A DNA stretch of 64,000 nt, from positions 1-64,000 of the forward strand of contig CAMLGC010000006.1 of assembly GCA_946479505.1 (NCBI GenBank), given 5' to 3'. This document shows positions 36,264-44,369 of the stretch, one piece after another; position 1 is the stretch's first letter; each line of letters opens with the position of its first letter. Source of the DNA: an uncultured Sphingomonadaceae bacterium (GTDB lineage Bacteria > Pseudomonadota > Alphaproteobacteria > Sphingomonadales > Sphingomonadaceae). Under the pieces are notes generated by a model. That model made no database searches, was not told the DNA's origin, and was given only the letters and a program-made list of their open reading frames with translations. Both the position numbers and the translations under genes were made by a program.

Positions 36264-37414
36264 AGGCTTCTCCCGATCAGCTCCTTCATGATCTCGTTGG
36301 TGCCGCCGTAGATGCGCGTCACCCGCGCCGCGCGCCAGCTTCGCGCGATCGGATATTCGTTCATATAGCCCGCGCCGCCATGGAGCTGGAGGCACTTGTC
36401 CATCACCTCCCATTGCAGTTCGGTGTGCCACAGTTTCGCCGCCGCGCCCTCAGTGGCGGTGAGCTCCTTCGCCAGATGCCGCCGGATCGCCCAATCGAGA
36501 TGCGCCCAGCCGACCTGAAGCTTGGCGGCGAGATCGGCGAGCACGAAGCGCGTGTTCTGGAAATCGAACACCATGCCGGCGAACGCCTTGCGGTCCTTGG
36601 TGAAGGCGACCGTCTCGTCGAACGCCTTCTGCGCCGAGCCTTGCGCGCCCACCGCGATCGACAGGCGCTCCTGCGGCAACTGGCTCATCAGATAGACGAA
36701 GCCCTTGCCTTCCTCGCCAAGGCAATTGGTGATCGGCACGCGCACGTCGTTGAAGAACAGCTCGGACGTGTCGGCCGCATCCTGCCCGATCTTGTCGAGC
36801 TTGCGCCCTCGGCGGAAGCCCTCGCGGGCCGCGTCCACGAGGATGATCGACATGCCCTTCCAGGCGGGCTGAGCATCGGGATCGGTCTTGGCGACGACGA
36901 GCACCAGATCGGCATTCTGGCCGTTGGTGATGTAGGTCTTCGAGCCCGAGACGACATAATGGTTGCCGTCCTTCTTCGCGGTGGTGCGGATCGCCTGGAG
37001 GTCGGAGCCGGTGCCGGGCTCGGTCATCGCGATCGCCGTGATCGTCTCGCCCGAAACGAGGCGGGGGAGCCATTCGGCCTTCTGCTCTTCCGAACCGTAG
37101 GCGACGATATAGTCGCAGACGATGTCCGATTGGAGCGCGAAGCCGGCGGGGACGCCGTTGTAGCTGAGCTCCTCGTTGACGACCGAATTGTAGCCGAAAT
37201 CGAGGCCGAGGCCGCCATATTGCTCGGGGACGGTCGGGCAGAGCATTCCGATCTCGCCCGCCTTGCGCCAGAAGTCCTTGGGGACGAGCCGGCCTGCCTC
37301 CCAGTCGGCGACGTGCGGCACGCCTTCCTTCTGGAGGAAGGCGCGGACGGTGCGGCGGAACGCCTCGTGGTCGGTGGTATAGGCCGAACGGCCGGGGACC
37401 TCATCGGGCGCCAT
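36260..37414 (-). CDS. Acyl-CoA dehydrogenase (long-chain type)
   Basis: This FAD enzyme of 384 residues acts in beta-oxidation. It shows FGYNSVVNEELSYNGVPAGFALQSDIV, AMTEPGTGSDLQAI, GSKTYITNGQNADL, and the C-terminal QLHGGAGYMNEYPIARSWRAARVTRIYGGTNEIMKELIG. The position occupied by the catalytic glutamate in short- and medium-chain enzymes is YGG here. As in long-chain enzymes, the base is expected earlier, in the LPQERLSIAVGA helix. AGGAGAGG precedes the chosen ATG. It leads an operon with the DUF1905 gene. Confidence 0.92.
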   Translation of the reverse strand: MAPDEVPGRSAYTTDHEAFRRTVRAFLQKEGVPHVADWEAGRLVPKDFWRKAGEIGMLCPTVPEQYGGLGLDFGYNSVVNEELSYNGVPAGFALQSDIVCDYIVAYGSEEQKAEWLPRLVSGETITAIAMTEPGTGSDLQAIRTTAKKDGNHYVVSGSKTYITNGQNADLVLVVAKTDPDAQPAWKGMSIILVDAAREGFRRGRKLDKIGQDAADTSELFFNDVRVPITNCLGEEGKGFVYLMSQLPQERLSIAVGAQGSAQKAFDETVAFTKDRKAFAGMVFDFQNTRFVLADLAAKLQVGWAHLDWAIRRHLAKELTATEGAAAKLWHTELQWEVMDKCLQLHGGAGYMNEYPIARSWRAARVTRIYGGTNEIMKELIGRSL

Positions 37415-37452
37415 AAGCCTCTCCTGCAACCTTTTCGCGAACGTGCGGTTGA

Positions 37453-37468
37453 TTGACGCAAACGTCAA
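37453..37468. promoter_or_regulatory. 16-bp palindrome upstream of acyl-CoA dehydrogenase
   Basis: TTGACGCAAACGTCAA is a perfect 6+6 inverted repeat with a 4-bp centre, 38 bp before the dehydrogenase ATG. Spacing and shape suit a MerR/TetR-type fatty-acid or branched-chain acid regulator; no such gene is in the window. A short CCCG-CGAAAA-CGGG hairpin (37482-37495), perhaps a repeat relic, follows. Confidence 0.45.
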
Positions 37469-37603
37469 CGTCTTCGTCATGCCCGCGAAAACGGGAATCC
37501 GTCTCCTGCCACTGCGCTGGATGTTCCGTTGGAGATGGCCCCGCTTTCGCGCGAGCGGCGATTGTGGCTATGACGGGATCAAGCACAGCCCACGGGAGAC
37601 TTC

Positions 37604-38611
37604 ATGAAACTCGCCAGTCTCAAGCACGGCCGCGACGGCCGGCTCGTCGTCGTCTCGAACGATCTCGCCTGGTATGCCGATGCAGGCCATATCGCGCCGA
37701 CGCTCCAAGCCGCGCTCGACGAGTGGGATCGGCTCGCGCCCGATCTCGAGAATCTCGCGACCGATCTCGACCACGAATCGATTCCGCGCGAACGCTTCCA
37801 CGAGAGCGAAGCGGCGGCGCCGCTGCCGCGCGCCTATCAATGGGCCGATGGCTCGGCATACGTGAACCACGTCGCATTGGTCCGGCAGGCGCGAGGTGCG
37901 GAGATGCCCGACAGCTTCTGGCACGATCCGTTGATGTACCAGGGTGGCTCGGATGGGTTCCTGGGACCGCGTGATGCGATTCCCTTGAAGGACGAAAGCT
38001 GGGGTTGCGACCTCGAGGCGGAGGTGGTGGTCGTCACCGGCGACGTGCCGCTGGGCGCGAGCCGCGACGAGGCACTTGGCGCCGTGCGTCTGGTGGGGCT
38101 CACCAACGACGTGTCGCTGCGCAACCTGATCCCCGGAGAGCTCGCCAAGGGGTTCGGCTTCTTCCAATCGAAACCCGCGAGCGCCTTTTCGCCGGTCTTC
38201 GTCACGCCCGATACGCTCGGCGATTGGTGGAAGGACGGCAAGCTCCACCGCAAGCTGATGGTCGATCTCAACGGCGAACCGTTCGGCCGCGCCGATGCGG
38301 GCGAGGACATGACGTTCGATTTCGGCACGCTCGTCGCGCACGCCGCAAAGTCGCGAAAGCTGGGCGCAGGCACGATCGTCGGCTCGGGCACCGTCTCGAA
38401 CCGCGACGCCGACGGCGGCCCGGGCAAGCCGATCGCCGACGGCGGTGTCGGTTATTCGTGCCTCGCCGAGGTCCGCACCGTCGAGACGATCCTCGCGGGC
38501 AAGCCAAAGACCGAGTTCCTCAAGCCCGGCGACACCGTGCGCATCTGGGCCGAGGACGACCGCCACCACCCCATCTTCGGCGTGATCGAGCAGACGGTCG
38601 AGGCGATGTAG
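37604..38611 (+). CDS. Fumarylacetoacetate hydrolase family protein
   Basis: This cytoplasmic hydrolase of 335 residues has the FAA fold. Metal-binding acidic residues lie in SWGCDLEAEVVVVTGDVP, followed by VRLVGLTNDVSLRNLIPGELAKGFGFFQSKPASAFSP, GTIVGSGTVSNRDADGGPGKPIADGG, and the C-terminal LKPGDTVRIWAEDDRHHPIFGVIEQ. Length and wording match the two-domain fumarylacetoacetase-like group of aromatic degradation rather than the short YcgM type. No neighbouring homogentisate or maleylacetoacetate genes are visible, so the substrate is unsettled. It is monocistronic and diverges from the acyl-CoA dehydrogenase operon. Confidence 0.87.
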   Translation: MKLASLKHGRDGRLVVVSNDLAWYADAGHIAPTLQAALDEWDRLAPDLENLATDLDHESIPRERFHESEAAAPLPRAYQWADGSAYVNHVALVRQARGAEMPDSFWHDPLMYQGGSDGFLGPRDAIPLKDESWGCDLEAEVVVVTGDVPLGASRDEALGAVRLVGLTNDVSLRNLIPGELAKGFGFFQSKPASAFSPVFVTPDTLGDWWKDGKLHRKLMVDLNGEPFGRADAGEDMTFDFGTLVAHAAKSRKLGAGTIVGSGTVSNRDADGGPGKPIADGGVGYSCLAEVRTVETILAGKPKTEFLKPGDTVRIWAEDDRHHPIFGVIEQTVEAM

Positions 38612-38617
38612 GTAGAT

Positions 38618-38683
38618 GTGCTCCCACGAAGGCGGGAGCCCCGATTTTCTGGTAGGGCTGGATCCCCGTCTTCGCGGGAACCC
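38618..38683. repeat. Palindromic element, CTCCCGCGAAGGCGGG family
   Basis: The left arm GTGCTCCCACGAAGGCGGGA and right arm GGATCCCCGTCTTCGCGGGA are inverted relatives with about 20 bp between. It separates the convergent FAA hydrolase and small secreted protein genes, a third copy of the family seen at about 15.9 and 29.2 kb. Confidence 0.75.
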
Positions 38684-38689
38684 GCCGAC

Positions 38690-39217
38690 TCAGATCGCCT
38701 GCGTCGCGAGGACGTCCGCGTTGCTGCCGAGGCCGTAGAGATAGCGCGCACGCTCGGCCGAGCCCTGATCGAGCCGGCGCAGCCGATCCTTCTGCGCGTC
38801 GGTCAGGCGGAACTGCCGATAGCCGCGCTCTACGAGGCACGCATCGAGGATCGTCTGGAGCTGCTCGGTGAAATCGACCCGCGTGGCGTGCCGGTAGGTT
38901 TCGACATATTTGGTCGAGTAGAAGCGCACGTTGCTCGGGCTCAGCGCCACTTCGGGCGGGACGAGATCGCGATAGGCGATCAGCCCCAGGATCGTGCCGT
39001 TGGCAATGATGTCGAGGTCGCGGGTGGTTTGCGGTGTCAGATGCAGGGTGACTCCGAACGTCTGGGCGGCGCACTGATACGCGTCGCGCCTGTAATCGTC
39101 GAAGCTGATATCGGCCTTTCCCCAGCTTACGTCCTTGGCCTTGCCTGCTGCCGAAACGGGCGGCGCGGCGAGCATCGCGGCGCCGACCATGCCCAATATT
39201 GCCATACGAGAGACCAT
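38690..39217 (-). CDS. Hypothetical periplasmic protein
   Basis: No family is recognised. The 175 residues start with a signal peptide (MVSRMAILGMVGAAMLAAPPVSAAG). The mature part has two cysteines (AYQCAAQTFG and LDACLVERGYRQFRL) that could pair, and VERGYRQFRLTDAQKDRLRRL, a pattern seen in several small sphingomonad exported proteins. The C-terminus YGLGSNADVLATQAI carries no anchor. GGAGTAGG lies before the ATG. It diverges from the keto-acid dehydrogenase operon. Confidence 0.75.
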   Translation of the reverse strand: MVSRMAILGMVGAAMLAAPPVSAAGKAKDVSWGKADISFDDYRRDAYQCAAQTFGVTLHLTPQTTRDLDIIANGTILGLIAYRDLVPPEVALSPSNVRFYSTKYVETYRHATRVDFTEQLQTILDACLVERGYRQFRLTDAQKDRLRRLDQGSAERARYLYGLGSNADVLATQAI

Positions 39218-39402
39218 GTCGCCTACTCCCAGCAATTATGAAACGCGCGATATAGCACAATTTCGGGGGCGCCGCGACTCCAGAGCCGTGCGCTGCGGCG
39301 ACGTGACTCGCCACGCCGCTTGAAATTTTATAACAAGGCGTCGAAAGGCGTTTCCGCGCGTTCGTCGGTGACGATGCGGGTCTTTGTGTTTTGGGAGAGA
39401 GC

Positions 39403-40686
39403 ATGGCAGGCGACACCCGCGCCAATCTGAAGCCGTTGGTGCTGCACGTGCCGGAGCCGCGGTTCCGGCCGGGCGACGAGGTTGATTTCGGCGATGTCGA
39501 GGTGCCCCCCGCGGGCGCCGCGGCACGGCCCGACACGGCGGCCCAGGCCGCGAGTTTCACCGAGCTCGCCTACGGCCTGGTGCGCGTGCTCGACGAGGAG
39601 GGCCGCGCGGTCGGCCCTTGGGACCCCAAGCTGTCGCCCGACATGCTGCGCCGGATGCTGCGCGCGATGGCGCTGACGCGCGCCTATGACGAGCGCATGT
39701 TCCGCGCCCAGCGGCAGGGCAAGACGAGCTTCTACATGAAGTCGACGGGCGAGGAGGCGGTCGCGGTCGCCGCCGCCTTCGCGCTCGACCGCGACGACAT
39801 GTGCTTCCCCTCCTATCGGCAGCAGGGCCTGCTGATCTCGCGCGACTGGGACCTGGTCGACATGATGAACCAGGTCTATTCGAACAAGGGCGACCGGCTC
39901 GAGGGCAAGCAATTGCCGATCATGTATTCGACCAAGGAAGGCAGCTTCTTTTCGATCTCGGGCAACCTCGCGACGCAATATCCGCAGGCGGTCGGCTGGG
40001 CGATGGCGTCGGCGGCGAAGGGCGACACGCGGATCGCGGCGACCTGGTGCGGCGAGGGCTCGACCGCCGAGGGCGACTTCCATTCGGCCTGCACCTTCGC
40101 GAGCGTCTATCGCGCGCCCGTCATCCTCAACGTCGTCAACAACCAGTGGGCGATCAGCTCGTTCTCGGGCTTCGCCGGCGCCGAGGCGACGACCTTCGCG
40201 GCGCGCGCGATCGGCTACGGAATCGCCGGGCTGCGCGTCGACGGCAACGACGCGCTCGCGGTCTATGCCGCGACCCAGTGGGCTGCCGAGCGCGCGCGGA
40301 CCAATCAAGGGCCGACCTTGATCGAGCTCTTCACCTATCGCGCCGAGGGCCATTCGACCTCGGACGATCCGGGCCAGTACCGCTCGGCGGGCGAGGCCAA
40401 TGCCTGGCCGCTCGGCGATCCGGTCCGACGGCTCAAGGATCATCTGATCGCGCTGGGCGAATGGGACGAGGAGCGGCAGGCGGCGATGGACAAGGAGCTC
40501 GCCGAAAAGGTGCGCGCCGCGCAGAAGGAGGCCGAAAAGAACGGCGTGCTCGGCCACGGCCTCCACCAGCCGCTCGATACGATGTTCGAGGGGGTTTACG
40601 AAGAGATGCCGTGGCATCTCAGGGAACAACAGCAGCAGATGTTGGACGAGGAAGAAGCGAGCGGCCGGCCATGGGCGCGCAAGTGA
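39403..40686 (+). CDS. bkdA1: Branched-chain 2-oxoacid dehydrogenase E1 alpha subunit
   Basis: This protein of 427 residues is the ThDP-dependent alpha subunit that decarboxylates 2-oxoisovalerate and related acids from Val, Leu and Ile. The ThDP motif reads GEGSTAEGDFHSACTFASVYRAPVILNVVNNQWAIS. ARTNQGPTLIELFTYRAEGHSTSDDPGQYRS contains the phosphorylation-loop-like region. It heads the E1a-E1b-E2 operon, with GGGAGAG before its ATG. An E3 (lipoamide dehydrogenase) gene is not in the window. The N-terminal extension NLKPLVLHVPEPRFRPGDEVDF is typical of the branched-chain rather than pyruvate enzyme. Confidence 0.94.
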   Translation: MAGDTRANLKPLVLHVPEPRFRPGDEVDFGDVEVPPAGAAARPDTAAQAASFTELAYGLVRVLDEEGRAVGPWDPKLSPDMLRRMLRAMALTRAYDERMFRAQRQGKTSFYMKSTGEEAVAVAAAFALDRDDMCFPSYRQQGLLISRDWDLVDMMNQVYSNKGDRLEGKQLPIMYSTKEGSFFSISGNLATQYPQAVGWAMASAAKGDTRIAATWCGEGSTAEGDFHSACTFASVYRAPVILNVVNNQWAISSFSGFAGAEATTFAARAIGYGIAGLRVDGNDALAVYAATQWAAERARTNQGPTLIELFTYRAEGHSTSDDPGQYRSAGEANAWPLGDPVRRLKDHLIALGEWDEERQAAMDKELAEKVRAAQKEAEKNGVLGHGLHQPLDTMFEGVYEEMPWHLREQQQQMLDEEEASGRPWARK

Positions 40687-40695
40687 TGGACAAGA

Positions 40696-40779
40696 CCGTC
40701 ATCCCAGCGAACGCTGGGATCTCATGCCGCGACCGCGCGGCCTGCAACCGCAAGACCCCAGCGTTCGCTGGGGTGACGG
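40696..40779. repeat. Palindromic element, CCCAGCGAACGCTGGG family
   Basis: The arms CCGTCATCCCAGCGAACGCT with GGGAT (40696-40720) and the inverted copy at 40755-40779 agree over 25 bp with two mismatches; each arm is itself a perfect CCCAGCG/CGCTGGG hairpin. It fills nearly the whole E1a-E1b gap, so it will be transcribed within the operon. Confidence 0.88.
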
Positions 40780-40789
40780 AGTGCGTTTC

Positions 40790-41869
40790 GTGACCGATCT
40801 CGAAACCGAACAGGACCGCATCGCCCCGACTCCCGAGCGCGAGGGCGATACCGCCCGCATGAACATGATCCAGGCGATCAACTCCGCGATGGACGTGATG
40901 ATGGCGCGCGACCCCGACGTGATCGTGATGGGCGAGGATGTCGGCTATTTCGGCGGCGTCTTCCGTGCGACCGCGGGCTTGCAGAAGAAATATGGCAAGA
41001 CCCGTGTGTTCGACACGCCGATCACCGAGACCGGAATCATCGGCGTTGCGATCGGCATGGGCGCCTATGGCCTGCGCCCGGTTCCCGAAATCCAGTTCGC
41101 GGACTATATCTATCCCGGCCTCGACCAGCTCGTCTCCGAGGCTGCGCGGTTGCGCTATCGCTCGGCGGGCGAGTTCACCGCGCCGATCACCGTGCGCTCG
41201 CCGTTCGGCGGCGGCATCTTCGGCGGTCAGACGCACAGCCAGAGCCCCGAAGGCATCTTCACCCATGTTTCGGGATTGAAGACGGTGGTCCCCTCCACGC
41301 CGTACGACGCCAAAGGTCTGCTGATCTCTGCGATCGAGGACAACGACCCGGTGCTCTTCTTCGAGCCCAAGCGCATCTACAACGGCCCATTCGACGGCCA
41401 TTGGGATCGCCCGGCGAAGAACTGGTCGGGCCATCCGGCAAGCGAGGTGCCGACCGGCTATTACCGTATCCCGCTCGGCAAGGCGAACGTGGTGCGCAGC
41501 GGCGAGGCGCTGACCATTCTCGCTTATGGGACGATGGTCCACGTCTGCCGCGGCGTGGTCGAGGAGGCGGGCGTCGATGCGGAAATCATCGACCTGCGCA
41601 CGCTGGTGCCGCTCGATATCGAGACGATCGAGGAGTCGGTCAAGAAAACCGGCCGCTGCATGATCGTCCATGAGGCGACCAAGACCAGCGGCTTCGGCGC
41701 CGAGCTCTCCGCGCTCGTCCAGGAACGCTGCTTCTACGCGCTCGAAGCGCCGATCGAGCGCGTCACCGGCTTCGACACGCCCTATCCGCACAGCCTCGAA
41801 TGGGCCTATTTCCCAGGCCCCGTCCGCATCGGCGAGGCGCTCAAGAAGATCATGAAGGACGCCCGATGA
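40790..41869 (+). CDS. bkdA2: Branched-chain 2-oxoacid dehydrogenase E1 beta subunit
   Basis: This protein of 359 residues is the beta partner of the E1 heterotetramer. It has MNMIQAINSAMDVMMARDPDVIVMGEDVGYFGGVFRATAGLQ, RVFDTPITETGIIGVAIGMGAYGLRPVPEIQFADYIYPG, and PFGGGIFGGQTHSQSPEGIF (active-site histidine region). The GTG before TDLETEQDRIAP is chosen because upstream codons translate the palindrome; the ATG at 40859 is an alternative that would remove 23 residues. Its stop overlaps the E2 start (ATGA). Confidence 0.93.
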   Translation: MTDLETEQDRIAPTPEREGDTARMNMIQAINSAMDVMMARDPDVIVMGEDVGYFGGVFRATAGLQKKYGKTRVFDTPITETGIIGVAIGMGAYGLRPVPEIQFADYIYPGLDQLVSEAARLRYRSAGEFTAPITVRSPFGGGIFGGQTHSQSPEGIFTHVSGLKTVVPSTPYDAKGLLISAIEDNDPVLFFEPKRIYNGPFDGHWDRPAKNWSGHPASEVPTGYYRIPLGKANVVRSGEALTILAYGTMVHVCRGVVEEAGVDAEIIDLRTLVPLDIETIEESVKKTGRCMIVHEATKTSGFGAELSALVQERCFYALEAPIERVTGFDTPYPHSLEWAYFPGPVRIGEALKKIMKDAR

Positions 41870-43221
41870 GTCGCTTTACCTTCAAGCTGCCGGACATCGG
41901 CGAAGGCATTTCCGAGGCCGAAATCGTCGCCTGGCACATCGCGGTGGGCGACCGCGTCGAGGAAGACCAGCAGATCGCCGACATGATGACCGACAAGGCG
42001 ACCGTCGAGATGGAATCGCCGGTGTCGGGCATTGTGGTGGAGCTTGCCGGCGAGGTGGGGGATCAGGTGTCGATCGGCGCGGCGCTGGTGGTGATCGAGG
42101 TTGAAGGGGAAGACGCCGGGACCGAAGAACTGGAAGCGCAGCCCAAGGACGAGGTCGGCCGCCCCGAGCCGCAGCCCAAGCCCGTTGGGAAGGCAGAAGA
42201 AGCCGAGGCGCAGATCGACGCGGAGACACCAGGTAAGCCCGAGGTGACGTCCGAAGTCCCCCTCCCGCCTGCGGGAGGGGCTAGGGGAGGGCTTGTCCAG
42301 AAACCATCGCAGAATGAAACAAGCCCTCCCCCGACCCCTCCCGCAGGCGGGAGGGGGGAAGAACGCGTCCTCGCGTCCCCCGCCGTGCGTGCTCGCGCGC
42401 GCGATCTCGGCGTCGATCTCGCGAGCGTGAAGGCCGACGGCGACCGCATCCGCCACGCCGATCTCGATGCGTTCCTGCGCTACGGGTCGGGCGAGGGCTA
42501 CCACGCGCCGCACGCCAGCCGAGCGCGCGCGGACGAGCCGGTCAAGGTCATCGGCATGCGCCGCCGCATCGCGGAGAACATGGCCGCCTCGAAGCGCGCG
42601 ATTCCGCATTTCACCTATGTCGACGAGATCGACGTCACCGCGCTCGAGGAGATGCGCGGCGATCTCAACGCCAATCGCGGACAGCGGCCCAAGCTCACGA
42701 TGCTGCCGCTGCTGATCGTTGCGATCTGCCGCACGATTCCCGATTTTCCGATGATCAACGCGCGCTACGACGACGAGGCGGGTGTGGTGACGCGGCACGG
42801 GGCGGTCCATCTCGGCATGGCGACGCAGACCGATGCTGGGCTGATGGTCCCGGTGATCCGCGACGCGCAGGACCGCAACGTCTGGCAGCTCGCGACCGAG
42901 ATCGCGCGGCTCGCCGACGCCGCACGCTCGGGCAAGGCGAAGAGCGAGGAACTGTCGGGGTCGACGCTCACCGTCACCTCGCTGGGACCGCTCGGCGGCA
43001 TTGCGACGACGCCGGTCATCAATCGCCCGGAGGTCGCGATCATCGGTCCGAACAAGATCGTCGAGCGCCCGGTCTTCGATGGCGACGAGATCCGGCGCGC
43101 CAAGCTGATGAACCTGTCGATCAGTTGCGACCACCGCGTCGTCGACGGCTGGGATGCGGCGAGCTTTGTCCAGGGGCTCAAGAAGCTGCTCGAAACCCCC
43201 GTGCTGCTCTTCGCGGAGTGA
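41866..43221 (+). CDS. bkdB: Branched-chain 2-oxoacid dehydrogenase E2 (dihydrolipoyl acyltransferase)
   Basis: This protein of 451 residues carries one lipoyl domain (lipoyl Lys44 in DKATVEMES), a linker, a peripheral subunit-binding domain (RVLASPAVRARARDLGVDLASVKADGDRIRHADLDAFL, about residues 165-205) and the catalytic acyltransferase domain ending in the CDHRVVDG motif. It forms the complex core and passes acyl groups to CoA. The linker contains a stretch rich in Pro, Gly and Arg (LPPAGGARGG ... [14 protein letters not shown]) that is a translated palindromic element. All catalytic motifs lie outside it, so the protein should work. Confidence 0.94.
   Translation: MSRFTFKLPDIGEGISEAEIVAWHIAVGDRVEEDQQIADMMTDKATVEMESPVSGIVVELAGEVGDQVSIGAALVVIEVEGEDAGTEELEAQPKDEVGRPEPQPKPVGKAEEAEAQIDAETPGKPEVTSEVPLPPAGGARGGLVQKPSQNETSPPPTPPAGGRGEERVLASPAVRARARDLGVDLASVKADGDRIRHADLDAFLRYGSGEGYHAPHASRARADEPVKVIGMRRRIAENMAASKRAIPHFTYVDEIDVTALEEMRGDLNANRGQRPKLTMLPLLIVAICRTIPDFPMINARYDDEAGVVTRHGAVHLGMATQTDAGLMVPVIRDAQDRNVWQLATEIARLADAARSGKAKSEELSGSTLTVTSLGPLGGIATTPVINRPEVAIIGPNKIVERPVFDGDEIRRAKLMNLSISCDHRVVDGWDAASFVQGLKKLLETPVLLFAE
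42258..42358. repeat. Palindromic element inserted in frame in the E2 linker
   Basis: The left arm is CCCCCTCCCGCCTGCGGGAG plus GGGCTAGGGGAGGGCTTGT (42258-42296). The right arm is its inverted copy starting ACAAGCCCTCCCCCGACCCC (42319-42358), with two mismatches over 39 bp. The 22-bp interior includes CCATCGCAGAATGAA. The whole unit reads without stop through the E2 frame, adding about 34 residues between lipoyl and subunit-binding domains. It is the same family as the unit inside metH. Confidence 0.92.
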
Positions 43222-43234
43222 GACGATTGAGACG

Positions 43235-43534
43235 ATGGCCCACTTCCTCCTGATCTACGATCTCGCGCCCGATTATCTCGATCGGCGCGGTGCGTTTCGC
43301 GCACCGCACCTCGCGCTCGCCTGGGAAGCGGCGGAGCGCGGCGAACTGGTGCTCGGCGGCGCGCTCGACGAGCCGGTCGATCGCGCGGTGCTGCTGTTTT
43401 CGGGCGAGGGGCCGGAGGGGGCCGAGGCGTTCGCGCGCGCCGACCCCTATGTGAGGGAAGGCCTGGTATCGCACTGGCGCGTGCGGCGCTGGACGACGGT
43501 GGTCGGCAAGCGAGCGGCAACACCGGTGCGCTGA
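43235..43534 (+). CDS. YciI-family protein
   Basis: This protein of 99 residues has the dimeric alpha+beta barrel YciI fold (ferredoxin-like, related to muconolactone isomerase). It opens MAHFLLIYDLAPDYLDRRGAFRAPHLALAWEAAERGELVLGGAL with the conserved histidine, and carries the conserved aspartate in AFARADPYVREGLVSHWRVRRW. Function in most bacteria is unknown; a dechlorinase relative exists. It lies 13 nt after the E2 stop and may be the last gene of the bkd operon. Confidence 0.85.
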   Translation: MAHFLLIYDLAPDYLDRRGAFRAPHLALAWEAAERGELVLGGALDEPVDRAVLLFSGEGPEGAEAFARADPYVREGLVSHWRVRRWTTVVGKRAATPVR

Positions 43535-43934
43535 GGCGTTCAGTCGCGATCAAGCGCCTTCATGGTTCACGGCGCCATGCGCGCGGCGGGTATGTCCGAT
43601 TCGATCTACAGGGCGAACGGGTCGCGGACGGCGGGGGCGGGCGGCGCGCTGCTGGTGACCGGCCTGCTTCACCACCTTGTGGCTCGGTTTGGCGGTGCGT
43701 ATCCAAGATCCGGCCGAGACGGCGCTCCATGTCCGAGGTGATCCCGCCTGCGCCGCCGCCTTCAGAGATGATCTCGCGTCCTTTGCGCGCCCATGCTCTT
43801 GCCGGCTGGAAGCAGGCCTGGTGGATCGAGCGACGGTGAGCGTGGGTGCGGCACGGATCGAAGCGCGAACATCATCGCACGAAATCGGCTCGATGGCCGT
43901 TGAGCCGGCGCGCAGCCCGTGTATGGAAACCGAA
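43535..43934. other. Gene-free 400-bp stretch
   Basis: No convincing gene, repeat or RNA is seen between the YciI gene and the BLUF gene. Open frames exist on both strands but show no protein-like composition or start signal. It presumably holds the BLUF promoter and may contain decayed coding sequence. Confidence 0.5.
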
Positions 43935-44366
43935 ATGTCCTTGCGCACGATCTTCTACATCAGCCGCAGCTTGCTGGTTCTTCCGCGCGATCAGGCGCGG
44001 CTTCTCGATATCCGCGTCGGTGCGATCGCGCGCAACATGCAGCTCGATGTCACCGGCCTGCTGATGGCGACCGATACGCATTTCGCGCAGGCGCTCGAAG
44101 GCAGCGACGAGGCACTCGACGCGCTGATGGCGAGCATCCGCGCGGACGACCGGCACACGGACGTGCGCGTGCTGCGCGACGAAACGGTTGTGGAGCGGCG
44201 ATTTACGGGCTGGGCGATGGCGTATTTCGCGCCGACCAGCGCGCCCAGCATGGCGCTTCGCCCCGCCATCGCCGGGCGCATCGACGGCGAGGCCGACGAC
44301 ACGCTGCTCGCGCGGTTGGCGGCGCTCTATCCGGGGCGCGGCCGTACACCGGCGCTCGCGCGCTGA
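43935..44366 (+). CDS. BLUF-domain blue-light photoreceptor
   Basis: This protein of 143 residues consists of little more than one FAD-binding BLUF domain. It starts LRTIFYISRS and has the flavin-switch residues Tyr8, Asn34 (ARNMQLDVTGLL) and Gln52 (FAQALEG), plus Trp93 and Met95 (TGWAMAYF). These correspond to the AppA set Tyr21, Asn45, Gln63, Trp104 and Met106. The final 40 residues are a short helical cap without an output domain, so it likely signals by protein contact. An ATG 12 nt upstream would add METE. No obvious partner gene is adjacent. Confidence 0.9.
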   Translation: MSLRTIFYISRSLLVLPRDQARLLDIRVGAIARNMQLDVTGLLMATDTHFAQALEGSDEALDALMASIRADDRHTDVRVLRDETVVERRFTGWAMAYFAPTSAPSMALRPAIAGRIDGEADDTLLARLAALYPGRGRTPALAR

Positions 44367-44369
44367 CGG

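Noticed and set aside
42258..42358. Palindrome in E2 as a sign of a pseudogene
   Set aside because: The reading frame, subunit-binding domain and DHRVVDG motif continue unbroken, so it is treated as an in-frame insertion.
43550..43948. Minus-strand frame of 132 codons in the gap before the BLUF gene
   Set aside because: It overlaps the BLUF start, has Arg/Ala/Pro-skewed composition and no recognisable domain.
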